The position numbers and the translations under genes are program-made. From Ruminococcus sp. CAG:403 (GTDB taxonomy: Bacteria; Bacillota; Clostridia; Oscillospirales; Ruminococcaceae): a stretch of DNA of 26,236 nucleotides. Positions 14,471-22,483 of the stretch are shown piece by piece. Location: the NCBI GenBank assembly GCA_000437255.1, contig FR899086.1, positions 37,287 through 63,522 of the forward strand, given 5' to 3'. The notes under the pieces are model-generated. The model had not been told where the DNA came from. It ran no database searches and saw only the letters and a list, made by a program, of their open reading frames with translations. How positions within the stretch are numbered: the stretch's first letter is position 1; every line of letters begins with the position of its first letter.

Positions 14471-15690
14471 TATTGTAGTTGGTTGGAAAAATCATCTGGA
14501 AAGACAGCCAAGCTGCGAGACAAAATGCCATTTAAATAGGCAATCAGAATGCCATAATTGGTAAAAGGAACTGCATATTGTTTGGCAAGTGCTTGTCGTG
14601 CAGTTACTTCTTTTGCCGGCAGCATGCAGCCGCCGCAGTGTACCACCAACTGGATGTCTGATAAATCTTCCGGGAAGAATGTTCCGGAACACCACTGAAA
14701 CTGAAATTGTTTTTTGGTATATGCCTGTATCCACTTGGGAAGCTTTACTGTTCCAATGTCTTCGCATTGCCGGTGATGGGTGCAGCCTTCGGCAATTAAA
14801 ATTGTTGCACCTTCTGGAAGTTGTTTCAGCGCAAAGGCGCCTTGTACAGCTTGCTGTAAAATGCCTTTATAGCGTGCAAATAAAATTGAAAAGGAGGTCA
14901 GTGGAATGGAATCTGGAACAATTTTTTGTACAGATTCAAAAACTTGGCTGTCTGTTACTACCAGTTTGGGCGGTTGTCGCAGTAATTTCAGCATTTGCGG
15001 AAGCTGCTGCGGTTGTGTGACCAGACAACACGCCTGATGATCCAGCAAATCACGAATGGCCTGCACCTGCGGCAGAATCAGCCGGCCTTTTGGTGCAGAT
15101 GTATCAATGGGCGTGACCAATACGACGCAATCGCCTGGTTTTACCAGGTCACCGAGCAAGACAGCGGCTTCTTGTTTGGGTTGCAGTTCTTTTTGATAGC
15201 AGGCAATGATTTGTTCTTTTAATGTGGAAAGATGGCAGCCGGTTTGCGCACTGACTGCAACAGCATGTTCTGGTGTTGGGAGAAAGTTGGGTGCGTCGCA
15301 CTTGTTGGCCACCAAAAGGTAGGGGATGGCTTCTGCTTGCAGCGTTTGCAGGAGCTTTTGGTCGGAGGCATTCATTCCAATGGTTCCATCAAAAACCAGC
15401 AGCGCAAGGTTGGCTTTTCGGAGGATAGAACGGGTTTGCGCAATTCGCTGCGGTCCCAGTGCACTGTCATCATCCAATCCTGGCGTATCAATTAGAACAA
15501 CCGGGCCAATTGGAAGCAGTTCCATTGCTTTTTGAACTGGATCGGTTGTAGTGCCCTTTTGATCGGATACGATGGAAAGCGGTTGTCCAGCCAGTGCATT
15601 GATTAAACTGGATTTTCCAGCGTTGCGAGATCCGAAGATGCCGATTTGCAGGCGTTCTCCGTTTGGGGTTTGGAAGAGGGAAGCTGGCAT
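14470..15690 (-). CDS. hydF: [FeFe]-hydrogenase H-cluster maturation GTPase
   Basis: A 406-residue scaffold protein that carries and delivers the 2Fe subcluster to the hydrogenase. The N-terminal GTPase has P-loop GSRNAGKSS (20-28), GTTTDPV (switch I), DTPGLDD and NKCD. The C-terminal Fe-S domain shows EGCTHHRQ and, about 45 residues on, VVHCGGCML, matching the C-x-H ... H-C-x2-C cluster site of HydF. The ATG at 15690 follows AAGGAG; a longer frame to 15741 would overlap hydG. It starts 13 bp after the hydG stop and is in the same operon. Confidence 0.93.
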   Translation of the reverse strand: MPASLFQTPNGERLQIGIFGSRNAGKSSLINALAGQPLSIVSDQKGTTTDPVQKAMELLPIGPVVLIDTPGLDDDSALGPQRIAQTRSILRKANLALLVFDGTIGMNASDQKLLQTLQAEAIPYLLVANKCDAPNFLPTPEHAVAVSAQTGCHLSTLKEQIIACYQKELQPKQEAAVLLGDLVKPGDCVVLVTPIDTSAPKGRLILPQVQAIRDLLDHQACCLVTQPQQLPQMLKLLRQPPKLVVTDSQVFESVQKIVPDSIPLTSFSILFARYKGILQQAVQGAFALKQLPEGATILIAEGCTHHRQCEDIGTVKLPKWIQAYTKKQFQFQWCSGTFFPEDLSDIQLVVHCGGCMLPAKEVTARQALAKQYAVPFTNYGILIAYLNGILSRSLAVFPDDFSNQLQ

Positions 15691-15703
15691 GGCAATCAAC
15701 TCC

Positions 15704-17122
15704 TTAAAAGCGGAAATCACGGGTTCCATTTTGAATGGCATCCAGATATTGTATGGTTTTCTTTTGTACGGTAGGGCTTGGAATTGTTTGTAATTCGTCT
15801 TGAATCAGACGCAGCCCAATTGCCTGCGTTTCTGGAGAAGCATAGTCCGTCAGATATTCTTTCAGGGTCAAAAGTGCATTGGGGTGACAGCAGTTTTGAA
15901 TTTGTCCGCTTTTGCAAAGTGCCATAAAGCGATCACCAGTTCTGCCCTCTCGGTAGCAGGCGGTGCAGAAACTTGGAATATAACCGAGTTTCATCAGCCA
16001 CTGCACCACTTCATCCAGTGTTCGGGTATCACTGACATCAAACTGCTGGGAATTTTCTGCTTCTGTTTCCGGAATTGCATAGCCGCCGACACTGGTACGA
16101 GATCCGCCGCTGATTTGAGAAACACCAAGCCGGATGACTTTTTCCCGAACGGCTTGGCTTTCTCGTGTGGAAATAATCATGCCTGTATAGGGCACCGCAA
16201 TTCGAATCAAAGCGCAGATTTTAGCGAATGTTTCATCGTCAATGCCATTGTGGAAGGCAGAAGGATCGATGTCATCTGCTCGCTTGATGCGTGGAACGCT
16301 GATGGTATGTGGGCCAACGCCGTGAACGGCTTCCAGGTGCTCCGCATGCATCAGCAGCGCAGCAAATTCATATTTGTAGCGCTCCAATCCAAATAAAACG
16401 CCCAGTCCGACATCATCGATGCCGCCTGCCATGGCACGATCCATAGCTTCTGTATGATAGGCATAGTTATGTTTGGGACCAGTTGGATGCAGCTGCTCAT
16501 AACTTTCCTTGTGATAGGTTTCTTGGAAGAGAATGTAAGTTCCAATGCCAGCTTGCTTTAATTTCTGATAATTTTCAACAGTTGTTGCTGCAATATTGAC
16601 ATTGACACGGCGAATTGCGCCATTTCTATGCTGAATGTGGTAAATGGTATCGATGCACTCTAAAATATATTCAATGGGATTGTGCAAAGGATCTTCGCCA
16701 GCTTCGATGGCAAGCCGTTTGTGTCCCATGTCCTGTAGCGCAGTGACCTCCCGAACAATGTCTTCCTGTGTTAGTTTTTTTCTAGTAATGTGGTGGTTTT
16801 TGGCATGATAGGGACAATAAACACAGCCGTTTACACAGTAGTTGGAGAGATACAAGGGAGCAAAAATAACGATTCGGTTTCCGTAAAATTTTAATTTGAT
16901 CTGTTCCGCTAGCTGCTTCATTTTAAGAAGGACTGCCGGATCTTCACATGCCAGTAAAACAGAGGCTTCTCGATGAGAAAGTCCTTTGCATTGCGTTGCT
17001 TTTTGCAAAATATCTGAAATTAATGCCGTATTGGATTTGTTTTGTTCCGCATACGCAAGTGTTTCAAGAATTTCTTCATGATTGATAAATTCCTCTGCGT
17101 GCATGGATTTGGGTTGATACAT
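15704..17122 (-). CDS. hydG: [FeFe]-hydrogenase H-cluster radical SAM maturase (tyrosine lyase)
   Basis: A 472-residue radical-SAM enzyme that cleaves tyrosine to p-cresol and makes the CO and CN ligands of the H-cluster. The SAM-cluster motif is CVNGCVYC (Cys96, Cys100, Cys103). The C-terminal second cluster site is visible as FCTACYREGRTGDRF and, further on, CKSGQIQNCC. Central motifs IEAGEDP and GSRTSVGGY fit the family. AAGAGGCG precedes the ATG. It is the first gene of hydG-hydF; hydE and the hydrogenase itself are not in the window. A strong promoter lies upstream. Confidence 0.95.
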   Translation of the reverse strand: MYQPKSMHAEEFINHEEILETLAYAEQNKSNTALISDILQKATQCKGLSHREASVLLACEDPAVLLKMKQLAEQIKLKFYGNRIVIFAPLYLSNYCVNGCVYCPYHAKNHHITRKKLTQEDIVREVTALQDMGHKRLAIEAGEDPLHNPIEYILECIDTIYHIQHRNGAIRRVNVNIAATTVENYQKLKQAGIGTYILFQETYHKESYEQLHPTGPKHNYAYHTEAMDRAMAGGIDDVGLGVLFGLERYKYEFAALLMHAEHLEAVHGVGPHTISVPRIKRADDIDPSAFHNGIDDETFAKICALIRIAVPYTGMIISTRESQAVREKVIRLGVSQISGGSRTSVGGYAIPETEAENSQQFDVSDTRTLDEVVQWLMKLGYIPSFCTACYREGRTGDRFMALCKSGQIQNCCHPNALLTLKEYLTDYASPETQAIGLRLIQDELQTIPSPTVQKKTIQYLDAIQNGTRDFRF

Positions 17123-17166
17123 GATGGATTCGCCTCTTTCGATAAAAAGATAAAAAATACAATCTT

Positions 17167-17195
17167 ATTATAACACGCCGGGCATAGCGTGTCAA
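17167..17195 (-). promoter_or_regulatory. hydG-hydF promoter with an inverted repeat in the spacer
   Basis: The minus strand has TTGACA (17195-17190) and TATAAT (17172-17167), 17 bp apart. Inside the spacer ACACGC and GCGTGT (17173-17178, 17187-17192) form an inverted repeat overlapping the -35, a position suited to a repressor. Confidence 0.8.
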
Positions 17196-17272
17196 TTTGT
17201 AAGACGGAAGAAGCAATTGTCAAATTCTGTTTATTCAGTTGATTATGTCATGAAAAGTTTTGAATAAAGTGA

Positions 17273-17301
17273 TTGACAAACCGTTTCCAATATGCTATAA
17301 T
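17273..17301 (+). promoter_or_regulatory. tRNA-Trp promoter
   Basis: Consensus TTGACA (17273-17278) and TATAAT (17296-17301) with a 17-bp spacer, 33 bp before the tRNA. Confidence 0.88.
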
Positions 17302-17334
17302 AAATAACGTTGTAAAACACTGTGTTAAAATAAT

Positions 17335-17410
17335 AGGGGTATAGCTCAGCTGGTAGAGCAGCGGTCTCCAAAACCGCGTGTCCCGAGTTCGATTCTTGGT
17401 GCCCCTGCCA
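17335..17410 (+). tRNA. trnW: tRNA-Trp (anticodon CCA)
   Basis: A full cloverleaf of 76 nt with encoded 3' CCA. The acceptor stem AGGGGTA pairs with TGCCCCT. The D arm has GCTC/GAGC. The anticodon stem GCGGT/ACCGC encloses CTCCAAA, giving CCA. The T arm is CCGAG-TTCGATT-CTTGG. It is a single tRNA unit with its own promoter and terminator. Confidence 0.97.
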
Positions 17411-17445
17411 AAAAAAGCCGTTACAATTTTTGTAACGGCTTTTTT
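17411..17445. terminator. Bidirectional terminator after tRNA-Trp
   Basis: AAAAAAGCCGTTAC (17411-17424) and GTAACGGCTTTTTT (17432-17445) form a stem with U-tracts on both strands; it also ends the minus-strand ylbJ-like gene. Confidence 0.92.
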
Positions 17446-17464
17446 GTGTTTGATTTCAAAAAAA

Positions 17465-18598
17465 TTACTGATAAATCGTAGAGGAAGAACTGCTCTTCTT
17501 GTCGCAGGAAAGCAAGAAGAGAACGATCATGAAAGTCAGGAAGAGTCCCGGCATGCAGGAATTTCCGCTCCAGGAAACGGCTGGACTCATAACCGCTTGT
17601 GCAGAAGACGAAAGGGAAGCAGTCGTTGCTTCCGGAAGCGGAACCAGTTGCAGCAAAAGCCAGCAAAAACCTGCGGAAAGGCAACCAGCGAGAAATCGCA
17701 TCCCAAACAGAATACCAAATTGGCATTGTCCATGCGTAACGGCACTCACTTGTAGAAGGACACAAATGCCGCCAAAGGAAAGCAGTCCAGCCAGAATGGG
17801 AAGTATGTGCGAATCGGAGACGGAAAGGGTGCAAATATTGCTGATTTCCAAAAATGTGTTGCAAATCGGTTGCACTTGTCGGGGGGATGCTGTGCAGAAC
17901 TCGGCGATTTGTTCGGAAATCCAGTTCCAGCAGGACATCGAATTGAGCATGCCGATTGGTGCTGCACAACATAGAATCATGCTGCATACGCCAAGCAGAT
18001 TTTGACTTGCCTGTCTGGTACAGGATACCAGCAATTCCGCAGAAAAAGAAACGGGTTTTGCGGAAAGTGGCGGTTCAGAAATCGAAATACATCGTCCAAG
18101 AACAATTGCCAATAGTGCATTTGCCAAAAATCCGGAAAGAAACAGATACATGCAAGGACGATGATTGGAAAATTGTGCACCAACGGTACCAATTAAAAAG
18201 GCAGGGCCGCCGCCAAAGCAGACACTGGTAATTGCAGAAAGTTCTTTTTTTGCATTTGCATGCGTTTGAAAATATGGACACAGCATGGCGGCTCCGACCG
18301 GATAACCAGCAATTTGGCTGATGAAAAAAATGCTGCAAAAATTGGCTGGAAGCCGAAATAGGAAATGAAACAGCCTGCCGAATAGAAAATTCCACTGCTC
18401 CAGTAACCCGGATTCTGTTAGAATTCGGGTTAAAATCATCATTGCTGTAAGAGAAGGCAAAATGGTTGTCAGGCAAATGGTCAAACTGTTGGTAAGGGCT
18501 GTTTGCATGATCGTTGCTTTCCCTATGCAGACGATCAGAAAAAAGAAAGATAGGACACAGCAAAGTGCTGCTTTTGAATAAATGGAACGTTGCATCAT
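17465..18598 (-). CDS. YlbJ-like sporulation membrane protein (nucleoside-recognition/Gate domain)
   Basis: A 377-residue polytopic membrane protein with about eight membrane segments. The motif FFISQIAGYPVGAAMLCPYF followed by SVCFGGGPAFLIGTVGAQF matches the Gate domain of YlbJ (usual form SGYP-GA ... GPLFI-GTVG). YlbJ is a sporulation membrane protein of the mother cell. The gene is divergent from yqfC-yqfD, which supports a sporulation role. The start has ATGATG at 18598 with GAGGCA upstream; either ATG would fit. The C-terminal tail is Ser-rich (KKSSSSSTIYQ). Another Gate-domain transporter-like protein is the alternative. Confidence 0.72.
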   Translation of the reverse strand: MMQRSIYSKAALCCVLSFFFLIVCIGKATIMQTALTNSLTICLTTILPSLTAMMILTRILTESGLLEQWNFLFGRLFHFLFRLPANFCSIFFISQIAGYPVGAAMLCPYFQTHANAKKELSAITSVCFGGGPAFLIGTVGAQFSNHRPCMYLFLSGFLANALLAIVLGRCISISEPPLSAKPVSFSAELLVSCTRQASQNLLGVCSMILCCAAPIGMLNSMSCWNWISEQIAEFCTASPRQVQPICNTFLEISNICTLSVSDSHILPILAGLLSFGGICVLLQVSAVTHGQCQFGILFGMRFLAGCLSAGFCWLLLQLVPLPEATTASLSSSAQAVMSPAVSWSGNSCMPGLFLTFMIVLFLLSCDKKSSSSSTIYQ

Positions 18599-18642
18599 GA
18601 TCCATTGCCTCGTTTCTGAAAAAGCTGGTTTGAATGATTGAA

Positions 18643-18668
18643 CGTCTACTTTTTATAAAAAGCAGACG
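18643..18668. repeat. 26-bp near-perfect palindrome upstream of the ylbJ-like gene
   Basis: CGTCTACTTTTT and its partner AAAAAGCAGACG meet at a central TA; one pair is G-U. It lies 45 bp upstream of the gene start, within its leader or promoter. Confidence 0.55.
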
Positions 18669-18696
18669 GTATGAATGTATATGCTGTGGGATTTTG

Positions 18697-18749
18697 TATT
18701 AGACCCCCTCTTCACAAGGAAAATGTGCTTGTGAAGAGGGGGTCTAATA
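18697..18749. repeat. Perfect 22-bp inverted repeat with 9-nt spacer
   Basis: The arms 18697-18718 and 18728-18749 are exact reverse complements; the core is AGACCCCCTCTTCACAAG. No U-tract follows on either side. It ends one base before the putative -35 of yqfC and lies between two divergent sporulation genes. Confidence 0.9.
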
Positions 18750-18750
18750 G

Positions 18751-18779
18751 GACTATTTTAAAATGGACTGTCATATATG
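18751..18779 (+). promoter_or_regulatory. Sigma-E-like promoter of yqfC-yqfD
   Basis: GACTATT (18751-18757) matches six of seven positions of the sigma-E -35 consensus, followed after 14 bp by CATATATG (18772-18779), similar to the -10 CATACAnT. yqfCD belongs to the sigma-E regulon in Bacillus. Confidence 0.5.
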
Positions 18780-18798
18780 TAAAGAGAGGTGATTGAGC

Positions 18799-19062
18799 TT
18801 GCGTGAAACAGTGACAGAACACGGACGGCGGTTTCTATACTACCAAACGTGGATTCAAATTAATGGAAATCGGGAACTGCGGTTGGAAAACTGCAAACGA
18901 ATTCTGGAATATAACGACATTCGAATTTTGCTGCAAACGACAGACTTACAGCTGCAAATTTGGGGGCGGGATCTGCGTGTGGATACCAGTTCACCGACTG
19001 GTATGCTGATTCGTGGTGTCATTCAGTCTGTTGAATTGCTGCCCAAAGGAGGCTGCTCATGA
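18799..19062 (+). CDS. yqfC: Sporulation protein YqfC (YabP/YqfC family)
   Basis: An 87-residue protein of the YabP/YqfC family, seen in LENCKRILEYNDIRILLQT, LQIWGRDLRVD and GMLIRGVIQSVEL. It is made in the mother cell early in sporulation. No ATG is available; TTG at 18799 is placed 7 nt after GAGAGGTG, while TTG at 18793 would be too close to that site. It overlaps yqfD by 4 bp (ATGA). Confidence 0.85.
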   Translation: MRETVTEHGRRFLYYQTWIQINGNRELRLENCKRILEYNDIRILLQTTDLQLQIWGRDLRVDTSSPTGMLIRGVIQSVELLPKGGCS

Positions 19063-20267
19063 TGGGGCAGGTACACGGTAAAATTGATCTGGAAGCAAAA
19101 GGCGGCAAACTTTATGGATTCATCAATGCACTTCGGAAGCATGGCGTTTTATGCCAAAATCAGCGCTGCTGTGGAGATGTGTTTTATTGCCGAACAGAAA
19201 CACGGGAAAAACAGCTTTTAGAAGAATTGGCAAAGCAATATCATGTTACGCTACAGCTTCACGAGCGGAAAACGCTTCGCTTCTGGCTGGTTCGCAATCG
19301 GTTTCGGTTTGGCATTCCAATCGGGCTGCTGTTAGCGGCAGCCTTTTTGTTTTATACTTCCAATGTTGTCATGAAAATTGAAATACAGGGGAATCAAACG
19401 GTTACGGAAGAAGAAATTTTGACGGTTTTGGCACAGGAAGGTGTGGAGCGGGGAAGCTGGATGCCTAGTTTGCGTTATGCACATTGTGAGCGGCAATTGC
19501 AGATCAAATTGTCTCCGCTTTGCTGGGCTGCTATGCGGCACACCGGCAATCGACTGGTGGTAGAAGTGCGGGAAGCAACCGAGAAGCCGGAGATGTACCT
19601 GGATCGTCAGCCGTGCAATTTGGTCGCTGCAAAGCCTGCACAAATTGTGGATTTGTCCATTCGGGATGGGCAGGTGATGCGATTGATCGGAGACGCTGTG
19701 CAGGAAGGAGAATTGTTGGTCAGCGGCATTCTTGCAGATGATAAGGGACATACCACGCTGCATCATGCGTCTGGTTCTGTGATTGGAGAGTATCAAGAAA
19801 CCCAAACCTTTTTTTGTTCGTATGCGCAGTCTATTCGTACCAAAACCGGACGATGCAAGGAGAATCAATCCCTGAATTTCTTTTCCTGTTCCATTCCGAT
19901 CGGAAAAGAGCAGAATCCATATACAGACTATAATTGTCAGGTGACAGAAAACTTCTTTTCTCTGTTTGGAATGGAGCTCCCGATTAGCTTGGTGCATACG
20001 GATTATGAGGAGTATGAGAGCATGCAGCTGACATTTACGCCGGAAGAAGCACAGCAGGACTTGCAGGAGCAAATGGAACGATACGAAACCAATTTTTTGC
20101 AGGAAACAGAAATTTTAAATCGAGAAACCAATGTGACAGAGTCGGAAGATTGCGCCGTATTAACTGTAACATATACATTGCGTGGAGAAATTGGAATGCA
20201 GCAGGAATTATTGGTACCGGATCGTCCACAGCCGGTTGTTCCGGGTACTACAACAGAAGGTTCCTGA
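19059..20267 (+). CDS. yqfD: Sporulation protein YqfD
   Basis: A 402-residue sporulation membrane protein with a cytosolic N-terminal domain (about 1-80), one membrane segment (about 87-103, FGIPIGLLLAAAFLFYTSN) and a large outer domain that begins like a POTRA unit (MKIEIQGNQTVTEEEILTVL). The order yqfC-yqfD with an ATGA overlap is conserved in endospore formers. AAAGGAGG precedes the start; ATG 19059 or 19062 both fit. It ends with a Glu/Gln-rich helical stretch and a Pro/Thr tail. Confidence 0.9.
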   Translation: MMGQVHGKIDLEAKGGKLYGFINALRKHGVLCQNQRCCGDVFYCRTETREKQLLEELAKQYHVTLQLHERKTLRFWLVRNRFRFGIPIGLLLAAAFLFYTSNVVMKIEIQGNQTVTEEEILTVLAQEGVERGSWMPSLRYAHCERQLQIKLSPLCWAAMRHTGNRLVVEVREATEKPEMYLDRQPCNLVAAKPAQIVDLSIRDGQVMRLIGDAVQEGELLVSGILADDKGHTTLHHASGSVIGEYQETQTFFCSYAQSIRTKTGRCKENQSLNFFSCSIPIGKEQNPYTDYNCQVTENFFSLFGMELPISLVHTDYEEYESMQLTFTPEEAQQDLQEQMERYETNFLQETEILNRETNVTESEDCAVLTVTYTLRGEIGMQQELLVPDRPQPVVPGTTTEGS

Positions 20268-20296
20268 TTGACAAACCAAAGAGGGCGTGCTACAAT
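20268..20296 (+). promoter_or_regulatory. Promoter of the C_GCAxxG_C_C gene
   Basis: TTGACA (20268-20273) and TACAAT (20291-20296) with a 17-bp spacer, directly after the yqfD stop codon. Confidence 0.8.
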
Positions 20297-20372
20297 AAAA
20301 ATAAAAAGCGATTTGCATCGAAAAAAGACAGATGCAGACCACTTTTCACAAATTAACAGGAGGATGTTGAAA

Positions 20373-20828
20373 ATGGGAGAACGAGCAGATCGAGCCAGAG
20401 CATTGTTTCTGAATGGATACAATTGCTCTCAGGCAGTTGTTGGTGCATTTTCCGACTTATTTGGAATGGAACCGGAAACAGCAATGCGCTTTGCAGAAGG
20501 ATTGGGCGGCGGAATTGGCAGAATGCGGTTGACTTGCGGTGCAGTGTCGGCAATGGCGTTGCTTGCAGGATTGAAAGTGAGTACGGGAAAACCCGGCGAC
20601 TTGGAAACAAGAAAAGAAGTTTATGCAAAGGTGCGGGAAATGGCAGCTGCTTTTCAGGAGAAAAACGGTTCTATTACATGCAGTGATCTGCTAGGAGCAG
20701 CCCGTCCAAAAGATGACAGTGCCAAACCACAGGAACGAACAGCGCAATACTATCAGAAACGTCCCTGCCCGGACTGCGTACAGGACTGTGCAGAGATTGT
20801 GGAGATGTATCTATTGTCAGAGACTTGA
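20373..20828 (+). CDS. C_GCAxxG_C_C family protein, putative redox-active
   Basis: A 151-residue protein with the cysteine pattern of this family: YNCSQAVVGAF near the N-terminus, LTCGAVSAMALLAGL in the middle, SITCSDLLG, and CPDCVQDCAEIVEMYL at the end. A redox or metal-binding role is assumed for the family; the exact reaction is unknown. The ATG at 20373 is 9 nt after ACAGGAGG; the ATG at 20364 is immediately adjacent to that site. It has its own promoter and overlaps the convergent pnuC by 12 bp. Confidence 0.85.
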   Translation: MGERADRARALFLNGYNCSQAVVGAFSDLFGMEPETAMRFAEGLGGGIGRMRLTCGAVSAMALLAGLKVSTGKPGDLETRKEVYAKVREMAAAFQEKNGSITCSDLLGAARPKDDSAKPQERTAQYYQKRPCPDCVQDCAEIVEMYLLSET

Positions 20829-21533
20829 TTGGCGTGTTTGCTGTTCCTGTCTCTTTTGCATGCTTTTCCAGTTGATGAATCCATAAATATCATTGATGAG
20901 AAACAGCAGGAAACAAAGCAGAACAGAGAGATAGGAAGAATCGGTACGTGCTGCCAACCCCCATAAAATGAGTAATACCATATCGTTGGCAGCGTATGCA
21001 ATGGCATAGAAGGCGCTGCGCCGAAAGGTAAGAAATACCGCAAGAAAGCTTGTTGCAACGGAAATGGTGCTGGGAATGAGATTTGCCGTATGAAATGCTT
21101 TTAAGATAAAGTAAAACACAGTAGTGATCAGTATGGTTAGAATGCCCATCCAGATTAGTTCTGGTTTGGTGATTCGCCGAATGGCAACTTCTGCCTGATT
21201 GCCTTGGTAAGGATTTCGCAGCCAGGAAACAAGTGCAATTCCTGCCATGGGTGCCGTCATTCCTAGATAGGTTATCATTTCCCCGTAATATGCACAGGAA
21301 AAGGATATGATGCCGTAGAGAACGCTGAATATAATGGTCAGGAGTTGTCCCAGTGGATTTCCCTTTGCATTTAAGATCAGAGAGGTGACACCGATGCAGG
21401 AAGCGGTCAATGTCAGGTAGCGTTCTCGGTCAAAAAGCAGAAAAGACAGCCAAATGAGGACAATGGAGCCACTCCAAAGAGCAAGCTCAAATTTGGAAAA
21501 GTAAGTAGTTAGCGTTTTTAATTTTGCAAACAT
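20817..21533 (-). CDS. pnuC: Nicotinamide riboside / mononucleotide transporter PnuC
   Basis: A 238-residue membrane protein with about seven to eight segments, showing ASCIGVTSLILNAKGNPLGQLL, SCAYYGEMITYLGMTAP and YAANDMVLLILWGLA, the family motifs that line the vitamin site. It imports the NAD precursor nicotinamide riboside. GGAGG lies 10 nt before the ATG at 21533; a longer frame to 21569 would run through a terminator. The leader carries an attenuator-like hairpin (21549-21603). Its 3' end overlaps the convergent gene by 12 bp. Confidence 0.9.
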   Translation of the reverse strand: MFAKLKTLTTYFSKFELALWSGSIVLIWLSFLLFDRERYLTLTASCIGVTSLILNAKGNPLGQLLTIIFSVLYGIISFSCAYYGEMITYLGMTAPMAGIALVSWLRNPYQGNQAEVAIRRITKPELIWMGILTILITTVFYFILKAFHTANLIPSTISVATSFLAVFLTFRRSAFYAIAYAANDMVLLILWGLAARTDSSYLSVLLCFLLFLINDIYGFINWKSMQKRQEQQTRQSSL

Positions 21534-21548
21534 GATTATAAGACCTCC

Positions 21549-21616
21549 AAAAAAAGCATTCCAGCACACATCTTCAAAGACCTAACGATGTGTATTGGAA
21601 TGCTTTCGCATCATTC
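21549..21616 (-). promoter_or_regulatory. Attenuator (putative riboswitch) in the pnuC leader
   Basis: On the minus strand the arms 21603-21587 and 21572-21556 (GCATTCCA ... CACATC with GATGTGTGCTGGAATGC) form a strong stem followed by seven U (21555-21549), which run straight into the ribosome binding site. Just upstream AUGC-GAAA-GCAU (21611-21600) captures the first bases of the terminator arm, giving an alternative fold. This suggests conditional termination, plausibly by an NAD-related signal. It does not match a riboswitch class I can name. Confidence 0.65.
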
Positions 21617-21652
21617 TACCCGGTGGCAGTATGGTTTATAAAAATATATTTT

Positions 21653-21681
21653 AGTTTACCAGATGGATATTGCTGTGTCAA
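21653..21681 (-). promoter_or_regulatory. pnuC promoter
   Basis: The minus strand has TTGACA (21681-21676) and TAAACT (21658-21653), 17 bp apart, giving a leader of about 110 nt. Confidence 0.78.
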
Positions 21682-21818
21682 TGGATAAATTGTGAATTTC
21701 AAGTGCTTGTTTCGACGATTTGAGCTGAGAAAAAGAAGTTTTTTGAATTTTGTGTATAAGGAATTGGACGGTTCCAATGTTAAATAATAAAAAATATAAA
21801 TCAATACATGAAAAATAA

Positions 21819-21847
21819 TTTACAATCCTCTTAGAGTGTATTATAAT
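21819..21847 (+). promoter_or_regulatory. Promoter of the ECF-type sigma gene
   Basis: TTTACA (21819-21824) and TATAAT (21842-21847), 17 bp apart. It looks like a housekeeping promoter and differs from the 41-bp block downstream of the sigma gene. Between this promoter and the pnuC promoter (21682-21818) I see only AT-rich sequence. Confidence 0.7.
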
Positions 21848-21922
21848 ATATTCTGAAAATAATAGAATTTTAAATAGGAAATTTGTTTGAACTGCTTGAT
21901 AGATGGGAGGTGAGGGCATCGT

Positions 21923-22483
21923 ATGAAAAATCGGAGCAAACCAACAGATGGTGATTTTATTACACAGCTTTATCAGCAGTATCACTATGATGTTTTGAAA
22001 TTGATTAAAATGAAGTGTATTTCCAGTTCCAAACAGGATCAGGAAGAGCTGTTACAGGAAGTCTTTTTGTGTGCCTTAAAAAAGCGAAAAGAACTGGAAA
22101 CACATAGCAATCCAATCGGTTGGTTGGCTCTGACTGCGATGAACTGTACCTATGCGTTCAATCGGAAATTGACCAAAAAGATGCGGGACTATGAAAAATA
22201 TGCGGAAAAGCGTATGCCGCAGCAGCCTGTAGAAGAGAAAGTGGAGATTCGCATGGAAAATAAAGCGAATGCAATCTCCCAACAAGAAGCTTTGAAAAGT
22301 GTTTTAGATGCTCTGACGGATTTGGAATACAATTTATATGTGTTATATTACTGCCATCATTTACCATATTCTGAAATTGCCAAGCAGCTTTCCATGAAGG
22401 AAAGTTATGTTGGCGTGCGAATTCACCGTTTAAATCGCAAGTTAAAATTACTTGCAAAAAATTTCTTTGAGGAAAAAGTGTAA
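21923..22483 (+). CDS. ECF-type RNA polymerase sigma factor
   Basis: A 186-residue sigma factor. Region 2 covers about residues 12-80 (FITQLYQQYHYDVLKLIKMK ... EELLQEVFLCALKKR ... NPIGWLALTAMNCTYAFNRK), and region 4 about 120-180, with the helix-turn-helix LPYSEIAKQLSMKESYVGVRIHRLNRKLKLL. GGGAGGTGA precedes the ATG. Downstream genes encode membrane proteins with short cytosolic N-termini, which are probable anti-sigma factors. The last codons overlap the 41-bp repeat that is the likely promoter recognised by this sigma. Confidence 0.88.
   Translation: MKNRSKPTDGDFITQLYQQYHYDVLKLIKMKCISSSKQDQEELLQEVFLCALKKRKELETHSNPIGWLALTAMNCTYAFNRKLTKKMRDYEKYAEKRMPQQPVEEKVEIRMENKANAISQQEALKSVLDALTDLEYNLYVLYYCHHLPYSEIAKQLSMKESYVGVRIHRLNRKLKLLAKNFFEEKV

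Noticed and set aside
17499..18231. Plus-strand frames opposite the ylbJ-like gene
   Set aside because: Antisense shadows of a clear membrane-protein gene.
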